Assembly (NCBI RefSeq): GCF_000337575.1
Contig: NZ_AOIM01000016.1
Location: forward strand, 7,198-53,357
Direction: 5' to 3'
Length of the DNA: 46,160 bases
Source of the DNA: Natrialba hulunbeirensis JCM 10989
GTDB taxonomy: Archaea > Halobacteriota > Halobacteria > Halobacteriales > Natrialbaceae
Shown: one piece after another, positions 25,678 to 33,418 of the stretch
How positions within the stretch are numbered: position 1 is the first letter of the stretch
How the letters are laid out: each line of letters begins with the position of its first letter
The notes under the pieces: model-generated
Seen by the model: the letters and a program-made list of their open reading frames with translations, nothing else
What the model was told of the DNA's origin: nothing
Database searches by the model: none
Translations under genes and position numbers: made by a program

Positions 25678-27543
25678 ATGGCTACCACGGAGACGAAGGT
25701 AACCCGGCTGTTCGGTGGACCGGGGAGCGGGAAGACCACCGCGCTTCTCGACCACGTTGAAGAGATTCTCGAGCAGGACGACGTTACGTTCCGGGACATC
25801 CTCGTCGTTTCGTACACCCGAGCGGCAGCACAGGAAATTCGCGAACGGCTGGCGGAGCGACTCGACGAAAGCCCGCGTGCACTGCAGGGCAACGTCTGTA
25901 CCATGCACGCGAAGGCGTACGATCTTCTCGACCTCTCTCGAAGCGACGTTATCGGCGAATCCGACAAGGAAGAGTTCTGTGAGGAGTACGGACTCGAGTT
26001 CGAAGACGAGTACAGCGGGGCCGGCCGCCGGACCGCTCGCTCGACGACGATCGGAAACAAGATTATCGCGACGAGTCAGTGGCTCCAGCGAACCCGTCGA
26101 GAGGTCACGGACTGGTACGACGTACCGTTCCAGTGGGACGACGAGGAGGTTCGCCTTCCACCGGAGATCGACGACCACGCCCAGGAGGGCAACAAGTACA
26201 CGCCGACGTGGCCGAGCGACGACGACCGAATCGACGTGCCCGAGGCCATCCGCGGCTGGCGCTCCTTCAAGGGCGAGCAGGGCAAGATCGGTTTCGCCGA
26301 CATGCTCGAACGGGTCAAGCAGCGCTCGCTACTCCCGAGCGTCGACTACCTCGTGATCGACGAGTTCCAGGACATCACGACGCTGCAGTACGACGTCTAC
26401 GAGGAGTGGAAACCCCACATGGAGCAGGTGCTGATCGCCGGCGACGACGACCAGGTCGTCTACTCCTGGCAGGGTGCAGACCCGGCCCTGCTGCTCGAGG
26501 AGGAAGTCGACGAGGACATTATCCTGCCGAACTCCTATCGACTGCCGTCGAACGTCCTCAACGCGGTCAACCAGGAGATTCGCCACATCGAACACCGGAA
26601 GGACAAGGACCTGAAACCCCGCAAGGAAGGCGGCGCAGTCGAGGCCCGGCGCAACGCCTCGATGCTCGACGTCGTCCGCATGGTTCGGCGCACCCTCGCC
26701 TCGGGCGACGGTACCATCATGATCCTCTTCCGGGCGCGCTACCAGATGTTCCAGTTCATCGACGAGTTCATCACGGAGGGTGTCCCGTTCACGTCGCTGA
26801 CGGACCAGCGGATGTGGACCGACCGTCTTACCCAGTACGTCCGCGCCGTCGAAGCGATCGACCGCGGCGACGACGTGACTGGGCTCCAGGCACGGCGTGT
26901 CGCAGACATGCTTCAGGAGTCGGCGTTCGGCACCAACGAGCGCGACGACCTGTTCGATACGATCGACGAGCGCCAGGAAGAGGCCGGTATCGACGACCTG
27001 CAGGAACTCATGATTCCCGCATCGGTTATCGAGGACCACGCGCCGTTCATGCCCGGCCCCGAATCCGCGTCCGATATGGTGCGGAAAGTGACGAACTTCC
27101 AGAAGAAGAGCATTCGCGCGTACTTCGCCATCGGCGAGTACGCCGGCATGGACACCGACCGCGTCCGCGTCGGCACCATCCACTCCGCAAAGGGTCGTGA
27201 GGCAGACCACGTCATCGTCGGCACCGACCTGACCGAGAAGGTCGTCGAGCAGATGGTTGCAACGGTCGACGATCCCACGGACGTCCCGGGTGTCGAGGAG
27301 TTCACCAAGACCACCTCTCCCGTTCCTGTCCTGACGGACAACGAACGACGCGTCTTCTACGTCGGCATGTCCCGCGCCCGCGAACGACTCGTGATGCTCG
27401 AGAATCTGGTCGACGGCGCACCGACGCTGCCCATCGACGTCCTGCTTCACAACGAACTCACCGAGACCCCACTCGAGGACCTCATTGAGGACGCCCAGCA
27501 GTCCGCCGAGGGTGGCGAGGAACTCGAGGCCGAAGCGCCCTGA
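25678..27543 (+). CDS. UvrD/Rep-like superfamily 1A DNA helicase
   Basis: The 621-residue protein has all main SF1A motifs: Walker A GGPGSGKTT (13-21), motif Ia region VVSYTRAAAQEIRERL, motif II IDEFQD, motif III GDDDQVVYSWQGA, motif IV-like SYRLP, motif V VGTIHSAKGREADHVIV and motif VI YVGMSRARERL. It should be a 3'-5' DNA translocase or helicase in repair or replication restart. It is shorter than bacterial UvrD (about 720), with reduced 1B/2B insertions. A TATA-like ACTTATGG at about 25646-25653 suggests a leaderless start at 25678. The M24-fold gene follows after 15 nt, so the two form a likely operon. Confidence 0.93.
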   Translation: MATTETKVTRLFGGPGSGKTTALLDHVEEILEQDDVTFRDILVVSYTRAAAQEIRERLAERLDESPRALQGNVCTMHAKAYDLLDLSRSDVIGESDKEEFCEEYGLEFEDEYSGAGRRTARSTTIGNKIIATSQWLQRTRREVTDWYDVPFQWDDEEVRLPPEIDDHAQEGNKYTPTWPSDDDRIDVPEAIRGWRSFKGEQGKIGFADMLERVKQRSLLPSVDYLVIDEFQDITTLQYDVYEEWKPHMEQVLIAGDDDQVVYSWQGADPALLLEEEVDEDIILPNSYRLPSNVLNAVNQEIRHIEHRKDKDLKPRKEGGAVEARRNASMLDVVRMVRRTLASGDGTIMILFRARYQMFQFIDEFITEGVPFTSLTDQRMWTDRLTQYVRAVEAIDRGDDVTGLQARRVADMLQESAFGTNERDDLFDTIDERQEEAGIDDLQELMIPASVIEDHAPFMPGPESASDMVRKVTNFQKKSIRAYFAIGEYAGMDTDRVRVGTIHSAKGREADHVIVGTDLTEKVVEQMVATVDDPTDVPGVEEFTKTTSPVPVLTDNERRVFYVGMSRARERLVMLENLVDGAPTLPIDVLLHNELTETPLEDLIEDAQQSAEGGEELEAEAP

Positions 27544-27558
27544 GTCTGGGAGGCGACT

Positions 27559-28860
27559 GTGACAGACACCGACGGCGATTTCACGCGAGACAGTGCGAGA
27601 GCGAGCGGTAGCGATAACGACGACAGCGACAGTGACAACGGCGGCAATGACAACGGCAATGAAGAATCAGCGGCTGTGACACCGACCAGCGCAGCGCTCA
27701 TCCACGAGACGCTCACACAGCGAGACGCCGCCGCGTTCGTTCACGTCGGCCTCGCACGTGAACCCGCGATTCAGTACAGCCTCGACCGTTGCGGACAGGA
27801 GGCCGTACGCGATGACCGACGCACTCTCTCGCCAGCGGATACCGACCTCATCGCGCTCTCGTTCGACGGCGAGCGCTGGGAGTGGCAGGTCAGGCCACGA
27901 AAGCCGGGGCGAGGTGCGTCAGATACGCATCCCGCCTCACAGCTAGCAGCGACGCTCGCAGACCGCCACGGCTCCGCGACGGTGCTAACACCTGCGAGGA
28001 TCCCGCACGACGCAGCACTATATCTCGAGAACGCCGGACTCACACTGGCCTCGACGGACGTACTCGAGCGTGCCCGTGCGAGAAAGACGCCGAACGAGCG
28101 AGCACGGATCGAGGCCGCACAGGCAGCCGCCCGTGCGGGGATTCGCCGAGTGGCCGCCGTTCTCGCGGACGCGACAGTTATCGACGGTGAACTCGTTCGC
28201 GGCGATGATACAGGAGAGGACGAGCCGATCACACCAGATCGCCTCCGGATCGACGTTGACGAGGCCATCGTTTCTGCCGGCGCATATCCCGCCGGCAACA
28301 CCGCGATCAATCCCGAGAGTGACCCCGAACGGATCCCGTCGACGGCCGGCACAGCCGACACGCCGCTTCGCCCCGGCGATCCGATCGTCATCCGAACCGC
28401 ACCGCGCGAACCCGGCGGCTACCACGGCGGTCTCGTTCGCACGCTCGTCGTCGACAGCGACGGCGGCCGCGAGCGCCGAGCGCACGTCGGTGCCACCCAG
28501 TCGTTTCGCTCGGCCAGCGCCATGCTGACCGCGGGGACGGAACCCGTCGGTGCCGTCGAAGCCGACCTCGAGGCCGAAGTCCGTTCGTTCGGCTTCGAAG
28601 ACGCCGACGCCGTCGACACGAGCGTCGGGGGCGTCGGACTGGAGGCACTCGAGTCCCCGTACGAATTGACCGACGAAATCGAACCGGGAAGCGTGGTGCA
28701 ACTCGAGTCGGCCGTACGCGTCGAGGAAGGGGTGTGGCTCCGAATTGCGGATGTGTTGGCGCGCGATCACGGTCGTGAGCAGGACCAGAATGGGAAGAGG
28801 CCGGAGTGGCTGGCTCCGCTGTCGCGATCGCTGGATCCGGAGACGGTGGGCGAGTCGTAG
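27559..28860 (+). CDS. M24 (creatinase/aminopeptidase P) fold protein, probably non-catalytic
   Basis: The protein starts at GTG 27559 and has 433 residues. After a disordered N-terminus of Asp/Asn/Gly/Ser it has a creatinase-type N-domain and a pita-bread fold (ERARARKTPNERARIEAAQA is the usual linker helix; RPGDPIVIRTAPREPGGYHG is the metal-strand region). Four of five metal-ligand positions are replaced: Arg279 and Gly291 where Asp is expected, Gly357 for the His of GHGIGL, and Ala397 for the last Glu. Only Glu383 remains. It is therefore annotated as a peptidase-like protein rather than a peptidase. It is coupled to the helicase gene 15 nt upstream. Confidence 0.82.
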   Translation: MTDTDGDFTRDSARASGSDNDDSDSDNGGNDNGNEESAAVTPTSAALIHETLTQRDAAAFVHVGLAREPAIQYSLDRCGQEAVRDDRRTLSPADTDLIALSFDGERWEWQVRPRKPGRGASDTHPASQLAATLADRHGSATVLTPARIPHDAALYLENAGLTLASTDVLERARARKTPNERARIEAAQAAARAGIRRVAAVLADATVIDGELVRGDDTGEDEPITPDRLRIDVDEAIVSAGAYPAGNTAINPESDPERIPSTAGTADTPLRPGDPIVIRTAPREPGGYHGGLVRTLVVDSDGGRERRAHVGATQSFRSASAMLTAGTEPVGAVEADLEAEVRSFGFEDADAVDTSVGGVGLEALESPYELTDEIEPGSVVQLESAVRVEEGVWLRIADVLARDHGREQDQNGKRPEWLAPLSRSLDPETVGES

Positions 28861-29042
28861 GTTGGGCGCGTTGCGTACTGGCTCGGCTGGCTCTGTTGAA
28901 ATTCTCAATACCCTCAAGAACGTTGGGGGCATTGGTCTGGAGTCGGTGTGTGACCCCACCTGAGACCGAGTATCCCTGGGAGGTGCGAGTCTGATGTGGC
29001 CGTCTGTGCGTATGTAATCGGCGGGGTTCGCGAGATGCGCCG

Positions 29043-29360
29043 TCAGGACTCGCGCCACTTGTGGCCACACTCGACGCAGGTGAACAGCCGAACCTCGTAG
29101 GAGCCGCCCGGCTTCGGCATCACCTCGTAGTAGGCCCGATCGCTGTCACAGTCGTCCGCCCGACAGGGCTCCTGCATCGTCTCGGCGGAGCCCTGGGTCG
29201 CGTCAGCCACGGCGGGTGCCCCGTCGTCTCGCTGTCCATCCTGGGTCGCCATCGCCGCTTCTGCTTGTGAGTCCCGCGGCTCCTCGTTCTCACACGAGCG
29301 ACACACCCACGTGTCGTCCTCCGTGTGCATTATCGAACCACACTCGTCACAGAATTGCAT
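29043..29360 (-). CDS. TFS-like zinc-ribbon protein (RPB9/TFIIS family) lacking the catalytic acidic pair
   Basis: From ATG 29360 the protein has 105 residues. The N-terminal ribbon is MQFCDECGSIMHTEDD with C4, C7, C20 and C23. A variable linker follows, then a C-terminal ribbon C66, C71, C95, C98 (CRADDC ... FTCVECGHKWRES). In transcription factor S the C-terminal hairpin carries a DE pair that activates RNA cleavage by RNA polymerase; here that region reads EVMPKPGGSYEV with no such pair. The first C-terminal knuckle is CX4C instead of CX2C. It is likely a paralogue that binds polymerase without cleavage activity. A TATA-like ACATATATTCG upstream fits the start. Confidence 0.87.
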   Translation of the reverse strand: MQFCDECGSIMHTEDDTWVCRSCENEEPRDSQAEAAMATQDGQRDDGAPAVADATQGSAETMQEPCRADDCDSDRAYYEVMPKPGGSYEVRLFTCVECGHKWRES

Positions 29361-29542
29361 ATAACGGAGGAATACACGGTTGTCGAATATATGTGTTAAC
29401 TTCCGATCCGTTGTGGATTTCAGGCAACTGCTCATGCTGACTGTACTGCGTTATCGAAGCGGCAACAGGCAACGTTTGACCTTGCCTGACACCGATACTG
29501 ATTGAGCGGGTCAACAAAGCCGCTTGGCTGCGTTTCGGCGGG

Positions 29543-29722
29543 CTATTGCTCCTCGTCGGCTTCCTCCGCATCAGTTACTGCAGGTGCATCGTCGCTAGCT
29601 GGGGACGCCCGGTCGCCGCTGGTCTGCTCTGCAGTAGCGCCCCAGAATCGACCGTATACCGAGACAGCGGTGTCGACGACGAGTTCGCCGGCCCTGAGTG
29701 CAGCAACGACCAGATCGGCCAT
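29543..29722 (-). CDS. Small hypothetical protein (59 residues), coupled to upstream membrane-protein gene
   Basis: The frame starts MADLVVAALRAGELVVDTAV, continues SVYGRFWGATAEQ and ends in an acidic tail (ADEEQ) before TAG. The ATG overlaps the TGA of the upstream gene by one base (TGATG), which indicates translational coupling and supports the call despite the small size. The first 30 residues are amphipathic or hydrophobic, the rest is disordered. I know no function. Confidence 0.65.
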   Translation of the reverse strand: MADLVVAALRAGELVVDTAVSVYGRFWGATAEQTSGDRASPASDDAPAVTDAEEADEEQ

Positions 29723-30021
29723 CAGTCACCCTCCTCGTTGGTCGTAACGCTGGTCGAATCCGTGGGTGTGTCGTCGTCGGCCGACTCTGACTCTGGATCT
29801 CCGATGACGGTGCCCGCTGCCCGCTTGGCCACGAGCCCCGGCACATCCGAGGGCATCGTCAGCCACCGCTCGACGACGACGAGTCCGACTGCGAGTCCGA
29901 TGAGAATCCCACCCGTACCCGCATCGCCACGAATGAAGACGAACTCGAGTCCGGCGAGTGCAGCGGGGAGTGCGAGGATGAGCACGCCGGCGAGTTTGAT
30001 CGTATCGATGATGCCAGCCAT
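29722..30021 (-). CDS. Small membrane protein (DUF7533-like)
   Basis: The 99-residue protein has two hydrophobic helices (TIKLAGVLILALPAALAGLE and GGILIGLAVGLVVVE), then WLTMPSDVPGLVAKRAAG and an acidic, Ser/Thr-rich tail. It resembles a haloarchaeal family I recall as DUF7533, without known function. Its promoter region is shared with the divergent ribE gene; a minus-strand CCCTTTTGAC near 30044-30053 may be its TATA. The 59-residue gene overlaps its stop. Confidence 0.75.
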   Translation of the reverse strand: MAGIIDTIKLAGVLILALPAALAGLEFVFIRGDAGTGGILIGLAVGLVVVERWLTMPSDVPGLVAKRAAGTVIGDPESESADDDTPTDSTSVTTNEEGD

Positions 30022-30143
30022 GTGGCGATGGTACTCCGGTGTGAGTCAAAAGGGCGGCGACCACGTGCTCGGCGCAAGCATCACAGAAGTGGGACGCATA
30101 TCGGGATCAGAATGTCTTTATCCGTCGGCTGGTATCGTCGAGT

Positions 30144-30872
30144 ATGTTCACGGGAATCGTCGAGGAGACCGGCGACATCGTCGGTCGGGAGCGAACCGAG
30201 GACGGCCTCCGGCTTCGGATCGCGGCCGACGCGGTCGCAACCGGGCTAACACACGGCCAGAGCATCAGCGTCAGCGGCGTCTGTCTCACCGTCGAGCGCT
30301 ACGACGATGGTGCGTGGTTCGAGGTCTTCCTCGCAACCGAGACCGTCGAGCGGACGTATCTGGGCAACCTCGGAGAGGGCGATACGGTCAACCTCGAGCG
30401 CGCAATGCCGGCCGACGGGCGGTTCGACGGCCACATCGTGCAAGGTCACGTCGACGCAGTCGCAACGGTTTCGAACATTGAATCCGTGGAAGAGGGCGAG
30501 GCGCAACGCGCCTCGGAACAACCGACTAACGCGGAACGAAGTTCCGCGAACAGTCGAGCGGCAGAGCCGCGAGACGACGGCGATGAGCCGGGAGGTGACT
30601 GGTTCTTCGAGTTCGAGCTCCCGGAGGGGTACGGCCGCTACGTCGTGGAGAAGGGGTCGATCACGCTCGACGGAATCAGCCTGACCGTCGCCGACCTGGT
30701 GACGACCGAAGATGGGCGGGACCGAGTCACCGTCGCCATTATCCCGACGACCTACGAGCTGACGACGCTTTCCGAAAAGGCGATTGGTGATCCGATCCAC
30801 CTCGAAGTCGACGTGCTCTCGAAGTACGTCGAGCGGCTACTCGAGTCCCGGTTCGACTCTCGGTTCGACTGA
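30144..30872 (+). CDS. ribE: Riboflavin synthase (alpha chain type) with in-frame insertion
   Basis: The 242-residue enzyme dismutates two molecules of 6,7-dimethyl-8-ribityllumazine to riboflavin. It has two lumazine-binding beta-barrel domains: MFTGIVEETG, SVSGVCLTV and GHIVQGHVD in the first, and GYGRYVVEKGSITLDGISLT in the second. Usual length is about 200-215 residues. The excess is a low-complexity stretch at about residues 114-150, between the two domains, whose DNA consists of short perfect palindromes (see the repeat entry). Both active-site regions are intact, so function is probably kept. A TATA-like TCTTTATCC at about 30115-30123 fits a leaderless start. Confidence 0.93.
   Translation: MFTGIVEETGDIVGRERTEDGLRLRIAADAVATGLTHGQSISVSGVCLTVERYDDGAWFEVFLATETVERTYLGNLGEGDTVNLERAMPADGRFDGHIVQGHVDAVATVSNIESVEEGEAQRASEQPTNAERSSANSRAAEPRDDGDEPGGDWFFEFELPEGYGRYVVEKGSITLDGISLTVADLVTTEDGRDRVTVAIIPTTYELTTLSEKAIGDPIHLEVDVLSKYVERLLESRFDSRFD
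30497..30570 (+). repeat. Palindrome-rich in-frame insertion inside ribE
   Basis: Three hairpins follow each other: CGAGGCGC/GCGCCTCG (30497-30515, 8-bp stem, 3-nt loop), CGCGGAAC/GTTCCGCG (30530-30548, 8-bp stem, 3-nt loop) and GCGGC/GCCGC (30558-30570, 5-bp stem, 3-nt loop). The reading frame stays open and encodes a disordered peptide (residues about 118-142) that falls exactly in the interdomain linker. This recalls the palindromic elements that insert into Rickettsia genes. Compare the block at 5972-6028. Confidence 0.8.
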
Positions 30873-30933
30873 ACGGCGGATAAAGGTTGAGTCGGCGGAT
30901 AACGGGCCAGACGACGGTCTAAAGGGCGCGGGT

Positions 30934-31284
30934 TCAGGCACCCGGCACGCCGAACGCGCCGACGCCGAGCCCCAGAATCGTATCGAGGACGAAGAGGATG
31001 GCGAGGGCGGCGAGCCAGGCGACGACGCCGATGAGGGCGGCGTCCAGCCAGCCGCCGGGATACCGCCAGTTGATGACCCAGATCCAGGCGAGCAACGCGA
31101 GGAATAGGCCGAAAAGCGGAATCCAGGCGGTCAGCGCCCACGCGAGCGCGCCGACGATGGCGGTGACCACGGCGTGGGAGTAGTCCTCGATACCGACGAT
31201 GAGCGAGGCGCCGACGTAGATTGCCAGGCCGCCGACGAGCAGTGCGACGACGAACGCGACGAGCGACCCAATGAGTGCGACCAT
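30934..31284 (-). CDS. Small polytopic membrane protein
   Basis: From ATG 31284 the protein has 116 residues with about four hydrophobic helices (VALIGSLVAFVVALLVGGLA, AVVTAIVGALAWALTAWIPL, FGLFLALLAWIWVINW, WLDAALIGVVAWLAALAILF). Aromatic pairs mark the membrane borders. I know no family or function. A GTG one codon upstream is an alternative start. It is convergent with ribE. Confidence 0.7.
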   Translation of the reverse strand: MVALIGSLVAFVVALLVGGLAIYVGASLIVGIEDYSHAVVTAIVGALAWALTAWIPLFGLFLALLAWIWVINWRYPGGWLDAALIGVVAWLAALAILFVLDTILGLGVGAFGVPGA

Positions 31285-31395
31285 CACGGGATCCTACTTG
31301 TTCCTGGGTAATAGAGACTGTGCTGATTCGGGTCCGGTGGGCTGGTGCGTACTGGTGAACCTGGTTGAACCGTGTTGGTTCGCTGTGTGCTCGTA

Positions 31396-32409
31396 TTATC
31401 GCCGAGGTGGATCGAACTCCGTAAGTTCGGATGTTGGTGGACTCGATGTGTCATCTCGGACTGCACGGTACGTGCGACGATAACGGACGATTTTCCGGTA
31501 GAGGTAGTAGCCGACGAGCAGGTTGAAGCCGATAACGTAGCTGATGAAGGCTAACCCGGGACCGAGTGGTGTGACTGCGACGATGAGAGCCGGTGCGAAG
31601 CCGACGGTCAAATTATAGGTGCCGTGAACGAACGCGGCGATCAACAGCCCCTTGATCACGAGCGGGCCGGCGTACTCCTGGTTGAATTTCGCGAGACCGA
31701 GGTAGTAGCCCGCGATGGCGGAGTAGATGACGTGCCCCGGACCGACGAGCGCGCGGACGGTTGCAATGCCGGTCGCTGCCGACACGGTGCCGACCTCCGC
31801 CTGTGCCTCTGCGACCGTGCTAGCGATGTAGATCGCGTTCTCGATCGCCGCGAAGCCAAGGCCTGCCACAGCGCCGTACACCGCACCGACGATCACTGCA
31901 TCGAACGTCTCGCTGCGATAGGCGAAGACGCGAACGGCGAGCAACTTCACCGTCTCCTCAACCGGACCGACGATCAGATAGAAAAAGAGCGCCGTCCCGA
32001 TGATCGGGATGGCCTCGAGTCGCGGCCCGACGACGGAGTTGACGACCGCGGCGAACGTCGCGAACAGAACGGCGAGGACGAAGGTCGCGACGATCAGGCT
32101 GAGTGGTTCGCTCTCCGTAATATCCGAGTACCAGATGAACGCGGCGAGCAGGCCGGCAGGAACGACCGAGAGTCCGAAGAAGACGGCAAGCGAGGGTGCC
32201 TCGAGTACCAGAATCGCTGGCTGGATGAGCAAGAACAGCGTGATGACGACCGCGACGGCGAGGACGATCGTCTGCAACCCGTAGTTGATCGCATTGTAGA
32301 CGGAGAACGCGAGGTGATCGACAGCAGACCGTGGCTCCCACGTCGAGACATCGTAGAGGTCTCGCGACTCCTCATCTGCTCGTTCGACCGGGTCACGGCG
32401 ACGCTGCAT
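31396..32409 (-). CDS. PrsW family intramembrane metalloprotease
   Basis: The 337-residue membrane protein shows the family motifs in order: the EExxK-type segment GPVEETVKLL (Glu151, Glu152), GFAAIENAIYI (Glu190, Asn191), GPGHVIYSAIAGYYLG (His226) and AFVHGTYN (His262). About eight hydrophobic helices carry these motifs. PrsW in Bacillus cleaves an anti-sigma factor; archaeal substrates are unknown. ATG 32409 is preferred to the TTG two codons upstream. A palindromic promoter block lies between this gene and the divergent small ORF at 32540. Confidence 0.9.
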   Translation of the reverse strand: MQRRRDPVERADEESRDLYDVSTWEPRSAVDHLAFSVYNAINYGLQTIVLAVAVVITLFLLIQPAILVLEAPSLAVFFGLSVVPAGLLAAFIWYSDITESEPLSLIVATFVLAVLFATFAAVVNSVVGPRLEAIPIIGTALFFYLIVGPVEETVKLLAVRVFAYRSETFDAVIVGAVYGAVAGLGFAAIENAIYIASTVAEAQAEVGTVSAATGIATVRALVGPGHVIYSAIAGYYLGLAKFNQEYAGPLVIKGLLIAAFVHGTYNLTVGFAPALIVAVTPLGPGLAFISYVIGFNLLVGYYLYRKIVRYRRTYRAVRDDTSSPPTSELTEFDPPRR

Positions 32410-32481
32410 GGGCAAGCGTACAACACACCCACTGGTAAGCGTTGGGCGTTGGGCGTTCTTCCAATCCTAGAATGATACTTA

Positions 32482-32530
32482 TTATCATATTCGTATAAGG
32501 GCGACGCTTATACTGATTCGCCCATGATAA
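32482..32530. promoter_or_regulatory. Nested inverted repeats with back-to-back TATA-like elements
   Basis: GTATAAG (32493-32499) and CTTATAC (32507-32513) are inverted repeats 7 nt apart, so CTTATAC reads on both strands. The plus copy stands about 30 nt before the ATG at 32540. TTATCAT (32482-32488) and ATGATAA (32524-32530) form an outer pair. The block is markedly A/T rich. It looks like a divergent promoter with a symmetrical operator. Confidence 0.55.
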
Positions 32531-32539
32531 CGGATAGCT

Positions 32540-32701
32540 ATGCACAACCCACGTCGCGGGTTCCACTACACCGCACCGCCAAATCCGGATGGGGAACGAA
32601 CACCGATGACCGACACCGATGCGAAAGCCGACGCCGAGGAGGCAACCCAGGACGCAATCGCTCCCTCGAAGCCGGCTGATCGTCTTCCCGCCGACGACTG
32701 A
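32540..32701 (+). CDS. Small hypothetical protein (53 residues)
   Basis: The frame starts MHNPRRGFHYTAPPNPDGER and continues with TPMTDTDAKADAEEATQDA to an acidic end. It has no membrane helix or cysteine pair. The ATG is about 30 nt after a TATA-like CTTATAC, consistent with a leaderless transcript, and the composition is acidic as expected for this organism. I know no family. Confidence 0.5.
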   Translation: MHNPRRGFHYTAPPNPDGERTPMTDTDAKADAEEATQDAIAPSKPADRLPADD

Positions 32702-32910
32702 GGCCCGGTCGACTGCACCAGTTCGTCGCTCTTTCTGCCGTTTGCTCTTCACCTGTGGCCAGCAGCAACAATTCCACAGAACCACAGATCACTCCCTCAC
32801 CCTCTTCCCTTCTCTCGACTGATCCCCGAAACCAGACGATTGCTACTGGGTCCGCAATGGCCACGCACGGACTCGGAATCCACAAAGGCCCCCCGTGCGA
32901 ACGTACACCC

Positions 32911-33294
32911 ATGCACTTCGACCAGCGAACGCAGCAGGCGCTTCGTGCCGTCGGCCTCGAGACCGACGACCTGCAGGCGGCCTCCGACGCCGTCGCCGAA
33001 GCCGTCGCCGACGACGCGGCCGCACTCGAGTCCTTCTTCGCAGAGCACGACACCGTCTACTCGGATATGGACATGGCCCACTCCGCGTCCAACTATCCCG
33101 AACACAGCGTCGATTACGCCGACATCACGACCCACGCGGCTGAGATGCGTGGCTGGCTCCGCTTCGACACGTGGGGTGTCTACGTCGAGGACGGCCGAAT
33201 TCTCGACGCCGAAGACGACTACGTCGAACTCACGCTGGGCCCGACGATCAACGGCCGCGTTCGGTTCGCCGCCGACCGTGAGACGCTGCGGTGA
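32911..33294 (+). CDS. Uncharacterised haloarchaeal protein
   Basis: From ATG 32911 the protein has 127 residues: MHFDQRTQQALRAVGLETDD, an Ala/Asp-rich helix, then YSDMDMAHSASNYPEHSVDY and a beta-rich end (RGWLRFDTWGVYVEDGRILD, VELTLGPTINGRVRF). The conserved-looking tyrosine, histidine and tryptophan residues suggest a real family, but I cannot name a function. Earlier in-frame starts at GTG 32755 and ATG 32857 would add a Ser/Thr/Pro-rich extension; I regard them as unlikely. Confidence 0.7.
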   Translation: MHFDQRTQQALRAVGLETDDLQAASDAVAEAVADDAAALESFFAEHDTVYSDMDMAHSASNYPEHSVDYADITTHAAEMRGWLRFDTWGVYVEDGRILDAEDDYVELTLGPTINGRVRFAADRETLR

Positions 33295-33335
33295 TCGCCG
33301 TGTTCGCTGACGCTCACCAGGTACTCGAGTTGGAG

Positions 33336-33383
33336 TTCGCATTCGCATTCGCATTCGCGTTCGAATTCGAATTCGCGTTCGAG
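33336..33383. repeat. Hexanucleotide tandem repeat (about 8 copies of TTCGNN)
   Basis: From 33336 the sequence reads TTCGCA three times, TTCGCG, TTCGAA twice, TTCGCG and TTCGAG, followed by TTCAAC. It lies between the uncharacterised gene and the GTG of the FAU-1 gene, about 36 nt upstream of that start. It is probably a slippage-prone repeat. Confidence 0.75.
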
Positions 33384-33418
33384 TTCAACTGTGACCGACC
33401 AGTAACGGAGGGCCACCT

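Noticed and set aside
26079..27450. Two open frames of 373 codons overlapping the helicase
   Set aside because: All helicase motifs are in the other frame; these are shadows, one of them arginine-rich.
28889..28901. GGCTCTGTTGAAA, resembling an IS6-type terminal repeat
   Set aside because: Only a single 13-nt match, no partner end, no transposase, no target duplication nearby.
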